Source of the DNA: Seminavis robusta
Taxonomy: Eukaryota > Bacillariophyta > Bacillariophyceae > Naviculales > Naviculaceae
Direction: 5' to 3'
Length of the DNA: 64,000 nt
NCBI GenBank assembly: GCA_903772945.1
Contig: CAICTM010000341.1
Coordinates: 1-64,000, forward strand
Shown here: piece after piece, positions 44,986 through 55,332 of the stretch
Numbering within the stretch: the first letter of the stretch is position 1
Layout: every line of letters starts with the position of its first letter
Position numbers and translations under genes: made by a program
Notes under the pieces: model-generated
What the model saw: only the letters and a program-made list of their open reading frames with translations
Databases searched by the model: none
Told to the model about the DNA's origin: nothing

Positions 44986-46979
44986 TATCCAAACAGCTCG
45001 TACCGTACTCCCGCCTGTCGGACCGAGCAGTAGCACGTCAGAAAGATAGAAATGGCCGGAGCCCAGTATCCCACTCGCGCTTGCCACCCGGTAAAGAACG
45101 CTCCGACTCCTCCTTCTTCGTAAATGAGTCGTCCCATTTCACTAAAGCCCAGCGGTTTGTTGTCCTCGTCTTCTTCATCGGTGGATTGCGTAATGATACG
45201 AGTGGTAATGACATCGGCCGGATTGGTCAAAAATGCCCCGCATCCTCCCGCAAAGGCCCCAATAATGGCTTCCGACGACAACGTACTGCTATCAAAGTCA
45301 ATGTTTGGATTGTTGAGTATATACGCCTTGACGAGTTCGAAAATGGCCAACTGAATGGCGCCAAAGGGCACATCCCTCCAAATGGAAGCCGACCATGCCC
45401 GCACCACGTTGGCCCTACCTTCGGAACTGCCCATGATTTGTTCGACCGCCGCCATTGCCGAGTCGGCCGACTCCGATTGCACCAAGGACTTGACGGCTTC
45501 GGCAGGAGCCCTCACGACGGATCCTACCGTTTCTCCTGCGGCCCCGGCCACCAAGTACACGAGCAGCAGTAGTTCCGGACTTGTACGAGGCAAGAGACTG
45601 TACTTGACCGACTCGTAGACCCCGAGGTAGAGTGCGGATGGCGGTCCTTCCTTTAATAGATTTCCCGTGAGCCCCACGTAGAGACTGGCAAAGAGAGTGA
45701 AGAAATCGTCATCGTCCTTGACGGCTTGTTTGGTCACGGCATCTCTGACCAATGCGGCGTCACTGCTGTCCAAATGCAGCTGTGGTTCCACAACATTGTC
45801 GTGTTCGAGTTCTTCTTCTTTTGTGAGTACAGCCACCGGAGCAGCGTCCAACAGTGCGACTTGTTCTTCTGGCTGCAAATCACTCATGTTGTAGGTGATG
45901 CTGCTAGTGCTAGAGCTGGAGCGCTCCGTGACTCGTTCTACAAGTGTCGCCGAGGAGGCTGAAGAGACCAATGGTACGAGGCCGTCCTTGGCGTGAGGGT
46001 ATCCATTGTTGTTCGGGGTATTGGAAGCCATCACTTCCCATTCTTCATCATCGTCTTCATCATCTTTGTCTGCCCCACCATTGTTGGCAATTTGAAGTCG
46101 TGTCTTGATGGTATCGACGGGATGCATGACCAAGGTGGATGCCACACTACCAATAAATGCGGCGAGATAATTGAACCAGTACGGCTGTGCTTCTAGCTTG
46201 TCGAGTAGTTTTTCTCTGGATACAATTTGTGCTTGCAATTGTTCGGCATTGAGCAATTCTTCTTCGTCCATGGACGTGTAAAAGTAGTCATCTGAAGCGG
46301 TTGCCTTGCGTTGTTTGAGTGCTTCAATGACATCGTCGAGCTGCGCACCAAATTGCTCGAGACGGGTTTCATCAATGGTAGATCCAATGAGTTGTTTGAG
46401 TTTTTTACCACCAATGTCCTTGCCTTGAATTTGGGGGCGTGTAAGTCCTGGAATGGGTTGCGTTGTGGCTGCCGAGGAGGGACCAAAATCGGCGTTGGCT
46501 GTCAGTGGCGTCAAGAGGAGCAGAACAGCAAGAGACAGGCTCATCAGGAAAGACCAAGGAGCGTCAGGTAGTTTGTTGCTCCAGTCTGAGCCTGATCTTG
46601 GAATTGCGTCTGAGCTTGACGAGCCTGAGCCTGGGCTTAAGCTTGAGCTTGACAACACTGAGCTTGACAACACTGAGCTTGACGAGCCCGGGCTTGAGCC
46701 TGAGCTTGAGCCCGGGCTTGAGCCTGATCTCTTGGGCATGTTCAGGTTCAGGTTCAGGTTCAGGTTCAGGGGAGAAAACCCATCTCTGTCAAAGTTATCC
46801 TTATCCTTGGGGAGACTTGCATATCTCTTGCTACCTGCAAGTTCAGCCCTTGTTACCCAATGCTTCTTTACAGTGGCCGCTCTGGGTGTCCCCACAAAGG
46901 CTTCGACCGTCAGATAACCTTCATGATGGGTCAGACTGAGGATCAAGCATGATAGTGACAATGACAAGGCTACCCTCAT
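44985..46979 (-). CDS. Plastid-targeted mitochondrial-carrier-family transporter
   Basis: Single exon, 664 residues. A signal peptide (MRVALSLSLSCLILSL) ends at VEA/FVGTP; Phe after the cut followed by a basic, acid-free stretch is the diatom plastid import signal. Then repeats (LNLNLNLNLN and Gly/Ser/Pro runs), and a second hydrophobic stretch about 142-163 (MSLSLAVLLLLTPLTANA/D) that looks like a thylakoid-type signal or an extra helix. The carrier domain from about 270 has the three signatures PVDTIKTRLQ (about 286), APAEAVKSLVQ (about 490) and NPADVITTR (about 588), with an acidic insertion after the first. This family exchanges small metabolites; plastid members carry adenylates, S-adenosylmethionine, folate and others. 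Substrate not deducible here. Confidence 0.85.
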   Translation of the reverse strand: MRVALSLSLSCLILSLTHHEGYLTVEAFVGTPRAATVKKHWVTRAELAGSKRYASLPKDKDNFDRDGFSPLNLNLNLNLNMPKRSGSSPGSSSGSSPGSSSSVLSSSVLSSSSLSPGSGSSSSDAIPRSGSDWSNKLPDAPWSFLMSLSLAVLLLLTPLTANADFGPSSAATTQPIPGLTRPQIQGKDIGGKKLKQLIGSTIDETRLEQFGAQLDDVIEALKQRKATASDDYFYTSMDEEELLNAEQLQAQIVSREKLLDKLEAQPYWFNYLAAFIGSVASTLVMHPVDTIKTRLQIANNGGADKDDEDDDEEWEVMASNTPNNNGYPHAKDGLVPLVSSASSATLVERVTERSSSSTSSITYNMSDLQPEEQVALLDAAPVAVLTKEEELEHDNVVEPQLHLDSSDAALVRDAVTKQAVKDDDDFFTLFASLYVGLTGNLLKEGPPSALYLGVYESVKYSLLPRTSPELLLLVYLVAGAAGETVGSVVRAPAEAVKSLVQSESADSAMAAVEQIMGSSEGRANVVRAWSASIWRDVPFGAIQLAIFELVKAYILNNPNIDFDSSTLSSEAIIGAFAGGCGAFLTNPADVITTRIITQSTDEEDEDNKPLGFSEMGRLIYEEGGVGAFFTGWQARVGYWAPAISIFLTCYCSVRQAGVRYELFG
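46600..46770. repeat. Coding minisatellites in the carrier gene
   Basis: Six-base CAGGTT units (46740-46770) encode the Leu-Asn run, and GAGCTTGACAACACT / GAGCCTGAGCCTGGG-type units (46600-46735) encode the Ser/Gly/Pro run. Both lie between the transit peptide and the second hydrophobic stretch, where length changes are tolerable. Confidence 0.85.
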
Positions 46980-47499
46980 TTTTTCAGATTTCTTGTTTTC
47001 TTTTTGCCACCTGTCACTTGTTTTCTGCCACTTGTCACTTTTTCTGCTTGTGTCTTCTTGCTTTTGTTCTTGGTTTTGTGCTTTGGGTTAAGTTGTTGAC
47101 TTGACTTGACTTGACTTGACTTGCTTGCTACTTGAATGCTCCCACTGATACTCGTCTTCTCCTGTTCCTCTTGTATAGTTTCTGGGGCATTGCTACCTCA
47201 ATTGCCTCAATTGCTACCTGCTCAGATCCTTTTTTGTGCTCTGCTTCCTCTTTCTAACTTTGCAGCAGCAGATCTGTTCTCCAAAGAAGAAAATGATGAT
47301 GAATAATGAGGTGCCAGCCTGTGGTTCCGCAAAAGAGTGCTGATGATGACACCACAATCCTTGCTGTACCGTGCTGGTAGTAGCAAGAGGAAAGTTAGTT
47401 GTGGATCAGAACTTTGGAGATACGGACAGATGCGCTTGCTTGGACACGATAATCTGCGTCAGAGTTGTCCAATCGGGACGAGCCAAATGAATGACGACA

Positions 47500-47665
47500 C
47501 CACCCTCCGTGGCACTACTTCAACATTCGACTTGATATCATTAGGGGCAGAGATAAGATAAATGAGGGACGGCTGGCATCTCGAATCTCGAATCTCGATC
47601 GCAGCGATGACGATAAAGCAGCTCTAATTCGAGGCTTGCATCCGGACCAGGATGTCGTGGGAGTG
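47500..47665. repeat. Dispersed intergenic repeat, copy 1
   Basis: Shares with 48855-49085 the blocks GACACCACC, CATTAGG-GCAGAGATAA, AAATGAGGGA, TTC-AGGCTTG and GACCAGGAT in the same order and strand. Diverged; could be a decayed MITE or a segmental duplication. Confidence 0.6.
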
Positions 47666-48854
47666 CTTAGTAGAGGGGGGTTAAGAGTGGGAGTTCTTCT
47701 TTGTAGTTTCAATCCTGGCTACCAGGTACTAGTAGCTAGAGCTCAGCTACTGTACCGGTACGAGTACGGAAACAAGACGTGCTGCGATCACAAGCAACAC
47801 CACGCTGACGGCAGGGGCTCAGTGCGTGCATCAAGTTGATAGAACACAGCGTTTATAAGTTGCACGCGCACACAAATTGTTTCAATCTGCAACCAACGCG
47901 TCTATCTATGATCGAGCAAGGCACAGACCAATCCACAACCAAGGTTGCCAAGGAACATATTTGGTTATCAGTTCGTATCATCATACATGTATCTATAGTA
48001 TGAATATTCTATTACTCTACCCAGCCAGTGATCTATAATATCCTTCGAGTAAAACCACCAGGTCGCTGTCGACTCTGTCCTCGACTTACTAGCTAGCCAA
48101 GGCAAGGGCGAATCTCACGAATTCGCTCCAGTCCTGACTCGTGCATACCAGTGCAGGAAAAAGTGCCTTTCCTGTGAGTGTTGCCGTGTGACCTGCTCCT
48201 CCAGTTGACGGCTGTTGCCGTTCGATGACTCGACGACGATCTGTTCAAAGCGTCTTCCTCTGTTAGCGGGGGCGAGCGATGGATCGACAATGGAAATCCA
48301 TCGGCCGTCGGCAGTGACTTACTCTTGGCCTGCTGTTCAAAATTCTCCAATGTTACTGTGATGGGCCAACAAAAGAAAACCTTCCCAAGCTGGTAGGACT
48401 TCAACCAGGATGGCTTTCTGTTCTGCCCTCCCGGAGACGCTCTACTTGACTGGGGCTTGATAGTAGAGGTACGAGGATTCGGTCGGTCTTTCGATTGGAT
48501 TGAAACTCGTTGGGTTGATCAGCTTCAATATCTCTGACTGAAGGATCCAACATCAGCGCTTGCGTCGAGTATAGTTGTGGTGGCTCTTCAGCCACACTCA
48601 ACCAGTAAGCCACATGCATATCGACAATGAGAATAGACCAAAGCAACGGCAACAACCATGGTTACGTCATGGCTCGATTCGATCACCTGTCTGGTGACTA
48701 GCGAGGGATACAACGATTCGTTCAAACACACTCTAGATTTGTCAAAGATACAAGTGGGGGAACGTCAGGCAACAACCGGAGCAACAGCAATAGCAACAAT
48801 CGCTATCATGATGAAAGGATTGCTGCGCTTTTCCTCCGCTGATGCACATCTATC

Positions 48855-49085
48855 TGGACACCACCATGGCACAACTTAAACATTCCATCTCATTAGGAGC
48901 AGAGATAAATGAGGGAGGGCCATCTCGCAGGAACCACTGCTGTGCATGGACTGGGTTCATGAGATAGATGATAAGCATGCTGACGACCGTCCAAGCTCCC
49001 AACCCAACGGGTCCCGAGTCCCGAAGAAGCTCCAATTCCAGGCTTGTATGCAGCCAGCCGGGCCAGGATCGATACAAGTTGCTGA
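48855..49085. repeat. Dispersed intergenic repeat, copy 2
   Basis: Counterpart of 47500-47665, longer by an insertion between the AAATGAGGGA block and the AGGCTTG block. Confidence 0.6.
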
Positions 49086-49567
49086 GTCTGTGCTTCCTTG
49101 TTGTTTCAAATCGTCACGTAGAACTCTCCGGGTCCTTCTTCTGACTACTAGCGCTGCAAGACATCTCCTGGCGGAATGAAACCAATCGAGACTGCAAAAT
49201 AGGTTTTCACGTTGCCTGGTCAGCAACCTGAGTAAGAGATGAAAAGGTGTCCAGTACCCATGGAACCCAGTCCTGTCTTTGCTTAAGCCTGGCCTCGCTG
49301 GCTTCCATATAGATGATACACCGACTCTAAACCGACTCCAAACCACCGGGTACCGGTACAGATCAAGAGTGCCTCGATTTCCCCAATGCTGGGAGCTCAT
49401 CGTAGTAGCAATAAGAACACGAGAACCAGGAAGGCGCATCATAGCTGTTTGAAGGGCAATGCTCTATCGGGCGGAAACAAACTACATATGGAATGACATT
49501 GGATACACATGGGTACACGATACCCCGTTGCCAGGCTTGTTGCTTGTTTGGCAAGGGCCTATGGACT

Positions 49568-52293
49568 TCAAGTGGCAAAGCAAAGTCCTGCCTCATTGCA
49601 ACAACTTGTGCAGCAAGCACACTGGATTGCAGGAACTCCGGTTTCTGGATTGGGCAAACAGTCAGCCACAACCTTTAAAGAATTGCCTTTCTCAGCATAG
49701 CGAGTCTGGCAGAAAGAGACTGGGACTGTGCCAGATAGATCATTCCCACCCACCAGTAGTTGTTCCAGCTTTGTTACTGCCACAATCTCATTCGGGATGG
49801 TCCCATGGATGTTGTTATTGGTAAGATGCAGCTCTTCAAGATTTGTCAAAAGACCAAGTGATGCGCTGATGGTCCCGGTAAAGTTGCACCCATCCAAGTA
49901 CAAAAACCTAAGATAAAGTCCAGTGTAGAGTTCTTCAGGGATTGTCCCTTGCATGTTGGTGTTAGAGAGTTCGAGTTTAACAAGCTGGTTTGCCAAGCCA
50001 ATCTCTGAGGGCAAGGTACCAGAAATCTGTGTGAAGTTCAAGTTCAGATATTCCAAATTGGCGAGCAGTCCAATTTCACTTGGCAAAGTTCCCGTGAGCT
50101 TGTAATGCACAAAGATGAACAAACAAGGTAAGCTTGGGCATGTGCAGGACTATGGTGCACCAAGAGATACCAGGGAAAAGAGGAAAGAGGAACTCACATC
50201 ATTTCTACCCAAATAGAGCACTTGTAGAGAGCTTTGTTTGAATAGTTCTTCTGGGAGAGAACCCGTCAGAGAGTTGTCTTTGAGTGAAATGGTGTTCAAA
50301 GAGAGTAGACCCAACTCTGATGGAATAGTCCCGGTCAAAGTGTTCCTATTCAGAGTCAGCAAGGTAAGTTTTCCACTTCCTTCAAGAAGGCTTGCAACCC
50401 ATTCTGCAGGAATAGTGCCAGAAAATTGATTCGAGTACAAAGCAAGAGATTCCAAGGCAACACCTGCCTTTTTGGAAAACAGTCCTGTTGGCAGTGCTCC
50501 AGTCAGCATGTTGTTGTTGAGCCGTAGAAATCTTAGCAGTGGCAATCTTGTGATCTCCCAGGGAAGAGGGCCATTAAGATCATTCCAATCTGAAGAATGA
50601 AGAAATCCACAGCGTCAGAAACAGGCAAATCACAGATGTTTGATAACCTTTTGGAGTGACTTACAAAGACGTAGCTCAACCACTGTCCTTTCCTCTGATT
50701 CCACAGCTTCACAGATAATTCCAGCCCACTTGCATTCATGACTGGCAGAGAGCCACTGATCACCCCATATTTGCACTGTTGCTTCACCAGTGGTAGGATG
50801 TGGTTGGTAGCAGAAATTGGCTGTTGCACTCCCTTGGGGAGATGCTGGTGGATTGCTTTCTTTCCACGGTTTGTACCTGGTGGTTTGGTAGTAGAAGAGC
50901 ACCAGCAGAAACCGCTGAACCAAGTTGGGTGAATCGTACTCCAACTGCATTGGGTCTTGATTGACAATCCAGTCAAACGACTTCAGCCTAGTTTCCAGCA
51001 AGAATTCAGCAAGGTCAACATCCAAATCATCTCCCGATTCGTCCACATGTTCGAAATAGTCCCTGCCCAAAATGAGAGTTAAAGTGACTCTAATCAAGGG
51101 TGCCTCAACAGCATCTCTTGTTGTGGTGGGTGCGATGGTACTGCTGCCATCCACATAGACCTTCTGGCTGCACTGTCCTGTTCCACAGACAGCCCCAATA
51201 AGAATACCTGCAACAACCAAAAGGACGAATATGGCTTCCATGAGATAGAAGGCCAATTGCTTCTCTTCTGACTGTTATCGTTCCCAGTATCAGCAGTAGC
51301 AACGGGCAAGTCATCTTCAGCAACAGGTCTTGCCTCTGCCAATGACTCGGGGGGAGGTGGTGGGATATTTATCCGCGCTTCTTCTTCATCCCGAGCATCT
51401 GTGTTCATACCACCGCCTCTGCTTGGCTGACGTGTTTGCTCATTTAATTGGAATGTTTGGACAGAATGTGCTCCTGGGACACTCTCCTGCACCACGTTTC
51501 TTCTAATACCGACAACAGGGAGGGATGTGGTTTCTTGACTCCACGTTGGGGATGGCGCGGTGGTAGCATCCTCCTTATTCACAGCAGCAATTTGGTCCAT
51601 GGCTGGATTTCCACTGTCCAGCATTGCTGGATCCTTGTTTTGGCCCAAATTTGGGATGTGCTCACGTTGTACACCAATTTTCTTGGTTACTTCATCATCC
51701 TTTTGCTCCTTTTGAATGGTTGGATCAATGGCAGTGTCATTATCTGATTCCAAGGAAATTTGTGGAACCGAGTAGACCTGGGTCTTCTGGTTGATTCGTG
51801 ATTCCAGGCTTGCCATGGATGGAGTCTGAGGGGAGAGATCTTGTATGGTAACTTTCTCTTGTTCCTTGAGGATTCGATTTTCGTTGATTTGTTGGTGGCT
51901 GGCAGTGATACTCTTGCTATCAGCAGGAGCTTGGGAAAATGCCTCCAGAAGTGGCGGCAAAACTGACGGCGTCGTCGTTGTGGTTGTTGGTCCTCTTGTT
52001 TGCTGTTCGATTGGCTGAAACGTAGGATCCTGTACATCATGGGTATCGTGTAGACTCTGTACTGATGGGTACATGCGAGGGACAAATAGTTCAGCATCTT
52101 GAAAGTGTGTAGTGACGGAAGAAGCACAGCTCATGTCTTCCGATCTGGGGATATCGACCACACTGGGTGGTTCCACTACCGAATCATCCTCGACATCTTA
52201 AGATTGCGGCTGTTGGTATTGCGGATCAGTGCTAGAAGGAAGCAACCTCTTATCAGAATCAGCTCTGTTTTCCATGGCTTTAGGTGTTGACAT
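49568..52293 (-). pseudogene. LRR4: inverted LRR membrane protein pseudogene
   Basis: Family model complement(join(49568..50098, 50198..50589, 50665..52293)); splice sites are all conserved (donors GTAAGT and GTGAGT). Two lesions lie in exon 1: an in-frame TAA at 52198-52200 (codon 32, just before DVEDDSVVEPP), and a one-base loss in the membrane segment near 51240, where the frame of KRSNWP passes out of step and the family sequence (EAIFVLLVVAGILIGAVCGTG) resumes in another frame. The rest, including pre-LRR domain, LRRs and a tail one residue shorter than its sisters, is open. It is the only family copy on the minus strand and lies head to head with the Hint gene, 575 bases apart. Exon 1 shares an almost identical tract with LRR2. 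Confidence 0.88.
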
Positions 52294-52868
52294 AAAGTGC
52301 TGTATTGTGGAAGCCGCCCTTGGGATTGACCGATACTACTAGTATGGATAGACTAATGGAGTGCCACGGCAGAGTGACCATTGGCTTGGAGATCGATCGA
52401 GCAGCGGGGCAACAACGAACATGATGAAACGAAAGGGTCGTGATTGTCATGATGACCTTGAACACGTGCTGAATGTTTCATATAACGGCAAACTTGCAAT
52501 CGGTAGAAGGGCTTGTGTGTAAAGACTCCTCGTAGAGATTATGACGATCTGGACTTCTAAGTGACATCGTCAGGATCCGTGAGGATTTATTGATGAAGCG
52601 TGCATTGACAATCAGACGTTGGTTGAATATCTTTCACCTCATTTTTCTTCCATTGTGCTCCCGGGAACAGACGTGTGCATGTTGTGCTTCGAATGCCACC
52701 GTGATGTCTTCCATGATCGAGATGCAGGCAGAGTATTCTTTTATTAATAAAGCTGTCCCAAAACGAAACAGCGATCGAGTGGGTGCCAAGATCGCAGTAC
52801 TTGTCCGCATCAAAGCCTTGCTTTTCAGCTGCCGGTAGCTAGTCAGTCAGCTATAGTGTTGTATAAGG
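52294..52868. other. Divergent intergenic region, LRR4 / Hint gene
   Basis: Contains an 82-residue ORF (52590-52838) without features. No promoter element is clear. Confidence 0.45.
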
Positions 52869-54690
52869 ATGATGGGCAAGCTTCAGACTTTTTCTGTGGC
52901 GTTTGCGTTGTTTTCAAGTTGGTTATTAGTGTTCCCAGTGCCTGTGACAGCAAGCAGTACCAACCAGGATGTTGTTAAAGATTCCTTCTTGAGGGACGTT
53001 ACTGCTACTACTGCTAGTAAGGGAAGACGAAGCCTTACACTGGATTGGTGTGATACCGGCTGTGATGGAAATAATGATGTGAGTTGCCAAATCCCAAAAC
53101 CTGTTCATTTGATGATCTTTCACCTGATCTCTCTCTTTTCTCTTTTTTCTATAAAAAGTGCGAAAACTGGCTGGTGTGTTATTTCCGAGAAGCAGGAGAT
53201 GCCATCCCCAAGTGCTGCAGCAATGGAAACTTTGTGCGATCCACCAGTGACGAAAACTACTGCGTCACGGCGGGTTGTGCGGCATGGACTCTGGATCCAA
53301 CCAATCCTGATCCCATTGCCAACTTGCAAGACGATGATTACCTAAATGAAAATTGGCCAGAAATTGAAGAGTGTGAAGTATGTCAAGTTGATTTTAAACT
53401 TGAAAGGCTGTACCGGTGCGCAAAAAGATGTGAGAAATATATTTGGTTTCTCACTTTTCAACTCTCTGTATCTTTTTTTGCAGGGCGACTGTGACTACAA
53501 TTATCAGGCAAGTTACATACCGGAACTAGTATATCTTATGCAACCTGTGGAATATCTGCTTTTCAGCCTAGCATCTGATCGTTGCCTCTTTGCTCAATTT
53601 CGTACTATCTTTTTGTGTTCCCTAATTGCATATTATTTTACAGTGCAAGGGCGACTTGGTCTGCTATCAGCGAGACAAGGATGACAATACACCCAATTGC
53701 TGTTCCGGCCTTTCCAAGAAGGATAGTACCGATTATTGCGTCCCATCATCGTGTCTACCTCCCACACCGGCACCTACACCCATTTCCGACAATCTCGAAG
53801 GTCTTTGCTTTTCGGGAGATACCCATGTCACGGTACTCCCACGCAACGACAACTTCAATATGCACCATCATAACGATGACCAAGACGGATCGCCGTTGCC
53901 CATGAGAGACTTGCAAGTGGGAGATTGGGTCTTGACGGGAACGAAGAAACAACACTATCAACCCGTCTACGCCTTTGCACACATTCAACCGCAACAACTC
54001 ACCGAGTTTGTACAAATCTACACCAGCCAAACCAGCACGTCGCCCTTGGAAGTCACGGCAGAACACTTGGTCTACACCCATAACCATGGACCCGTGCGAG
54101 CCGATTCCATTCAAGTCGGTGACAAGCTACGTTCCACCAATAAGGACGATGTGGTCGTCACCAAGATTGGGTACACGACTCGAGAGGGATTGTACACACC
54201 CTTGACCGAATCCGGAACCATTGTCATTGATGGGATCGTGGTGTCGACGTATATTGCCGTACAATCCACTGCCACTCAGTACGTCGAACTGGCCGGGGGC
54301 ACCATCACCCTGCCGTTTTTGACACAGGCTCAGGTCGTCCATTGGTGGTTGAGTCCACTCCGATTGGTCTGTCTGGCTTCTTCCTGGCAATCATCATCGA
54401 GTAGTAGTATGCAAACGGTACTGTGTCATACTCATACCCGCAAAGGCAAGTTGTTTTACGTGGATGTCGGGCTGCGCTTGGCCAAGTTCATGGAACGTCA
54501 ACACGTAATCCTGCAAGTCGTGGTCTTGATCCCTATCATGGCCGTTTTGGCCGTACCCGTGGCCACCGAGTATCTGTTTGGTGCCGCCCGTGGACTCATT
54601 GTCGGGATCATGGTCGGCTTGATGCTAGGTTGCCTGGCATTGTTGAGGTACCAAGCACGTATACATGGCAAGAAACATGGTGTTGTCTGA
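52869..54690 (+). CDS. Secreted Cys-rich / Hint (Hedgehog-intein) / transmembrane protein (4 exons)
   Basis: Model join(52869..53078, 53159..53377, 53484..53507, 53644..54690), 499 residues, all introns phase 0. Exon 3 is a 24-base microexon, and intron 3 uses a GC donor (CAG/GCAAGT). A signal peptide (LQTFSVAFALFSSWLLVFPV) precedes two Cys modules: C-D-x2-C...CENWLVCYFR..KCCSNG..YCV and CDYNYQCKGDLVCYQR..NCCSGL..YCV. A Pro-rich hinge (PPTPAPTP) leads to a Hint domain: Cys206 in GLCFSGDTHV, T289 and H292 in EVTAEHLVY, and GTIVIDGIVVSTY near 342-354. Two hydrophobic segments lie near the C-terminus (about 435-485). Hint domains cut the chain before their Cys through a thioester; in Hedgehog the N-part is released with a lipid. 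The Cys seen in animal SCY is Thr here. Confidence 0.88.
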
Positions 54691-55194
54691 GTAACGAAGA
54701 ACAATGGGGCCTCATCGTCGGGACCTTGCATCTATGAACAAAATGATAATAATAATCAAGAATGAATTATGTGTAAGCTATCCATCAGCGACTTGGAGAA
54801 AACTAGGAAACGGGTCCAAAGGCGGGATTGCGTGGGTGGAAGGATGGGTTCCAGAGGGATACACAGCAGAGGCTACAAGAGCATTGGAGATGCAGAGCAA
54901 CGTGAGTGGGAATGTGGAGTGCTACATGTCGTCTCTGGTGTGCCCATCTATCTGGTGGGGAATTCTGGGGCAAGAGACAGGGTGTGATTAGAGGTGGCAG
55001 CAGGAATTCAGGAGGCCAGTGGGGGCTGATAGGAGTTGCTGTTAGAGAGCATGGGCATGTAGGTCTTTCTCTATCTGAATTGAATGGAATGATTCAATCG
55101 AACTGGCTTCGGTAGATGTCTATGCCCTTGCCAAACAAGCAACAATTCTGGAAACACTGCATCCATTATACCACACTGAGCGTGAAGCTTTAGT
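54691..55194. other. Intergenic DNA after the Hint gene
   Basis: 3' flank; only short ORFs, nothing recognised. Confidence 0.45.
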
Positions 55195-55332
55195 GGATAG
55201 TGCTCTATTTGGCTAGAAATGATGTGAGTCCCCCTTCCTCTTTCCCTGCTTTCTCTTGGTGAATGATACACCTGTGCGTGCCCACAGCTTACCATGTTTG
55301 TTCCTCTTTGTGCATTACAAGCTCACGGGGAT
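55195..55332 (+). pseudogene. LRR relic: exon 2 end, intron 2 and exon 3 start
   Basis: GTGCTCTATTTGG-TAGAAATGATGTGAGT is the end of LRR exon 2 (VLYLxRND) with its donor. Next comes an intron like those of LRR3 and LRR4 (TTCTCTTGGTG, GCCCA-AGCTTACC, TGTTTGTTC), then the acceptor and first codons GTGCATTACAAGCTCACGGG. Similarity stops abruptly on both sides. It retains its intron, so it came from DNA duplication or recombination, not from a processed transcript. Confidence 0.85.

Larger units (their letters stand above)
46980..49567. other. Gene-poor stretch with a dispersed repeat pair
   Basis: About 2.6 kb without a recognised gene. A TTGAC run (about 47096-47122) lies upstream of the carrier gene. 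Copies of a dispersed repeat lie at 47500-47665 and 48855-49085. Confidence 0.5.
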
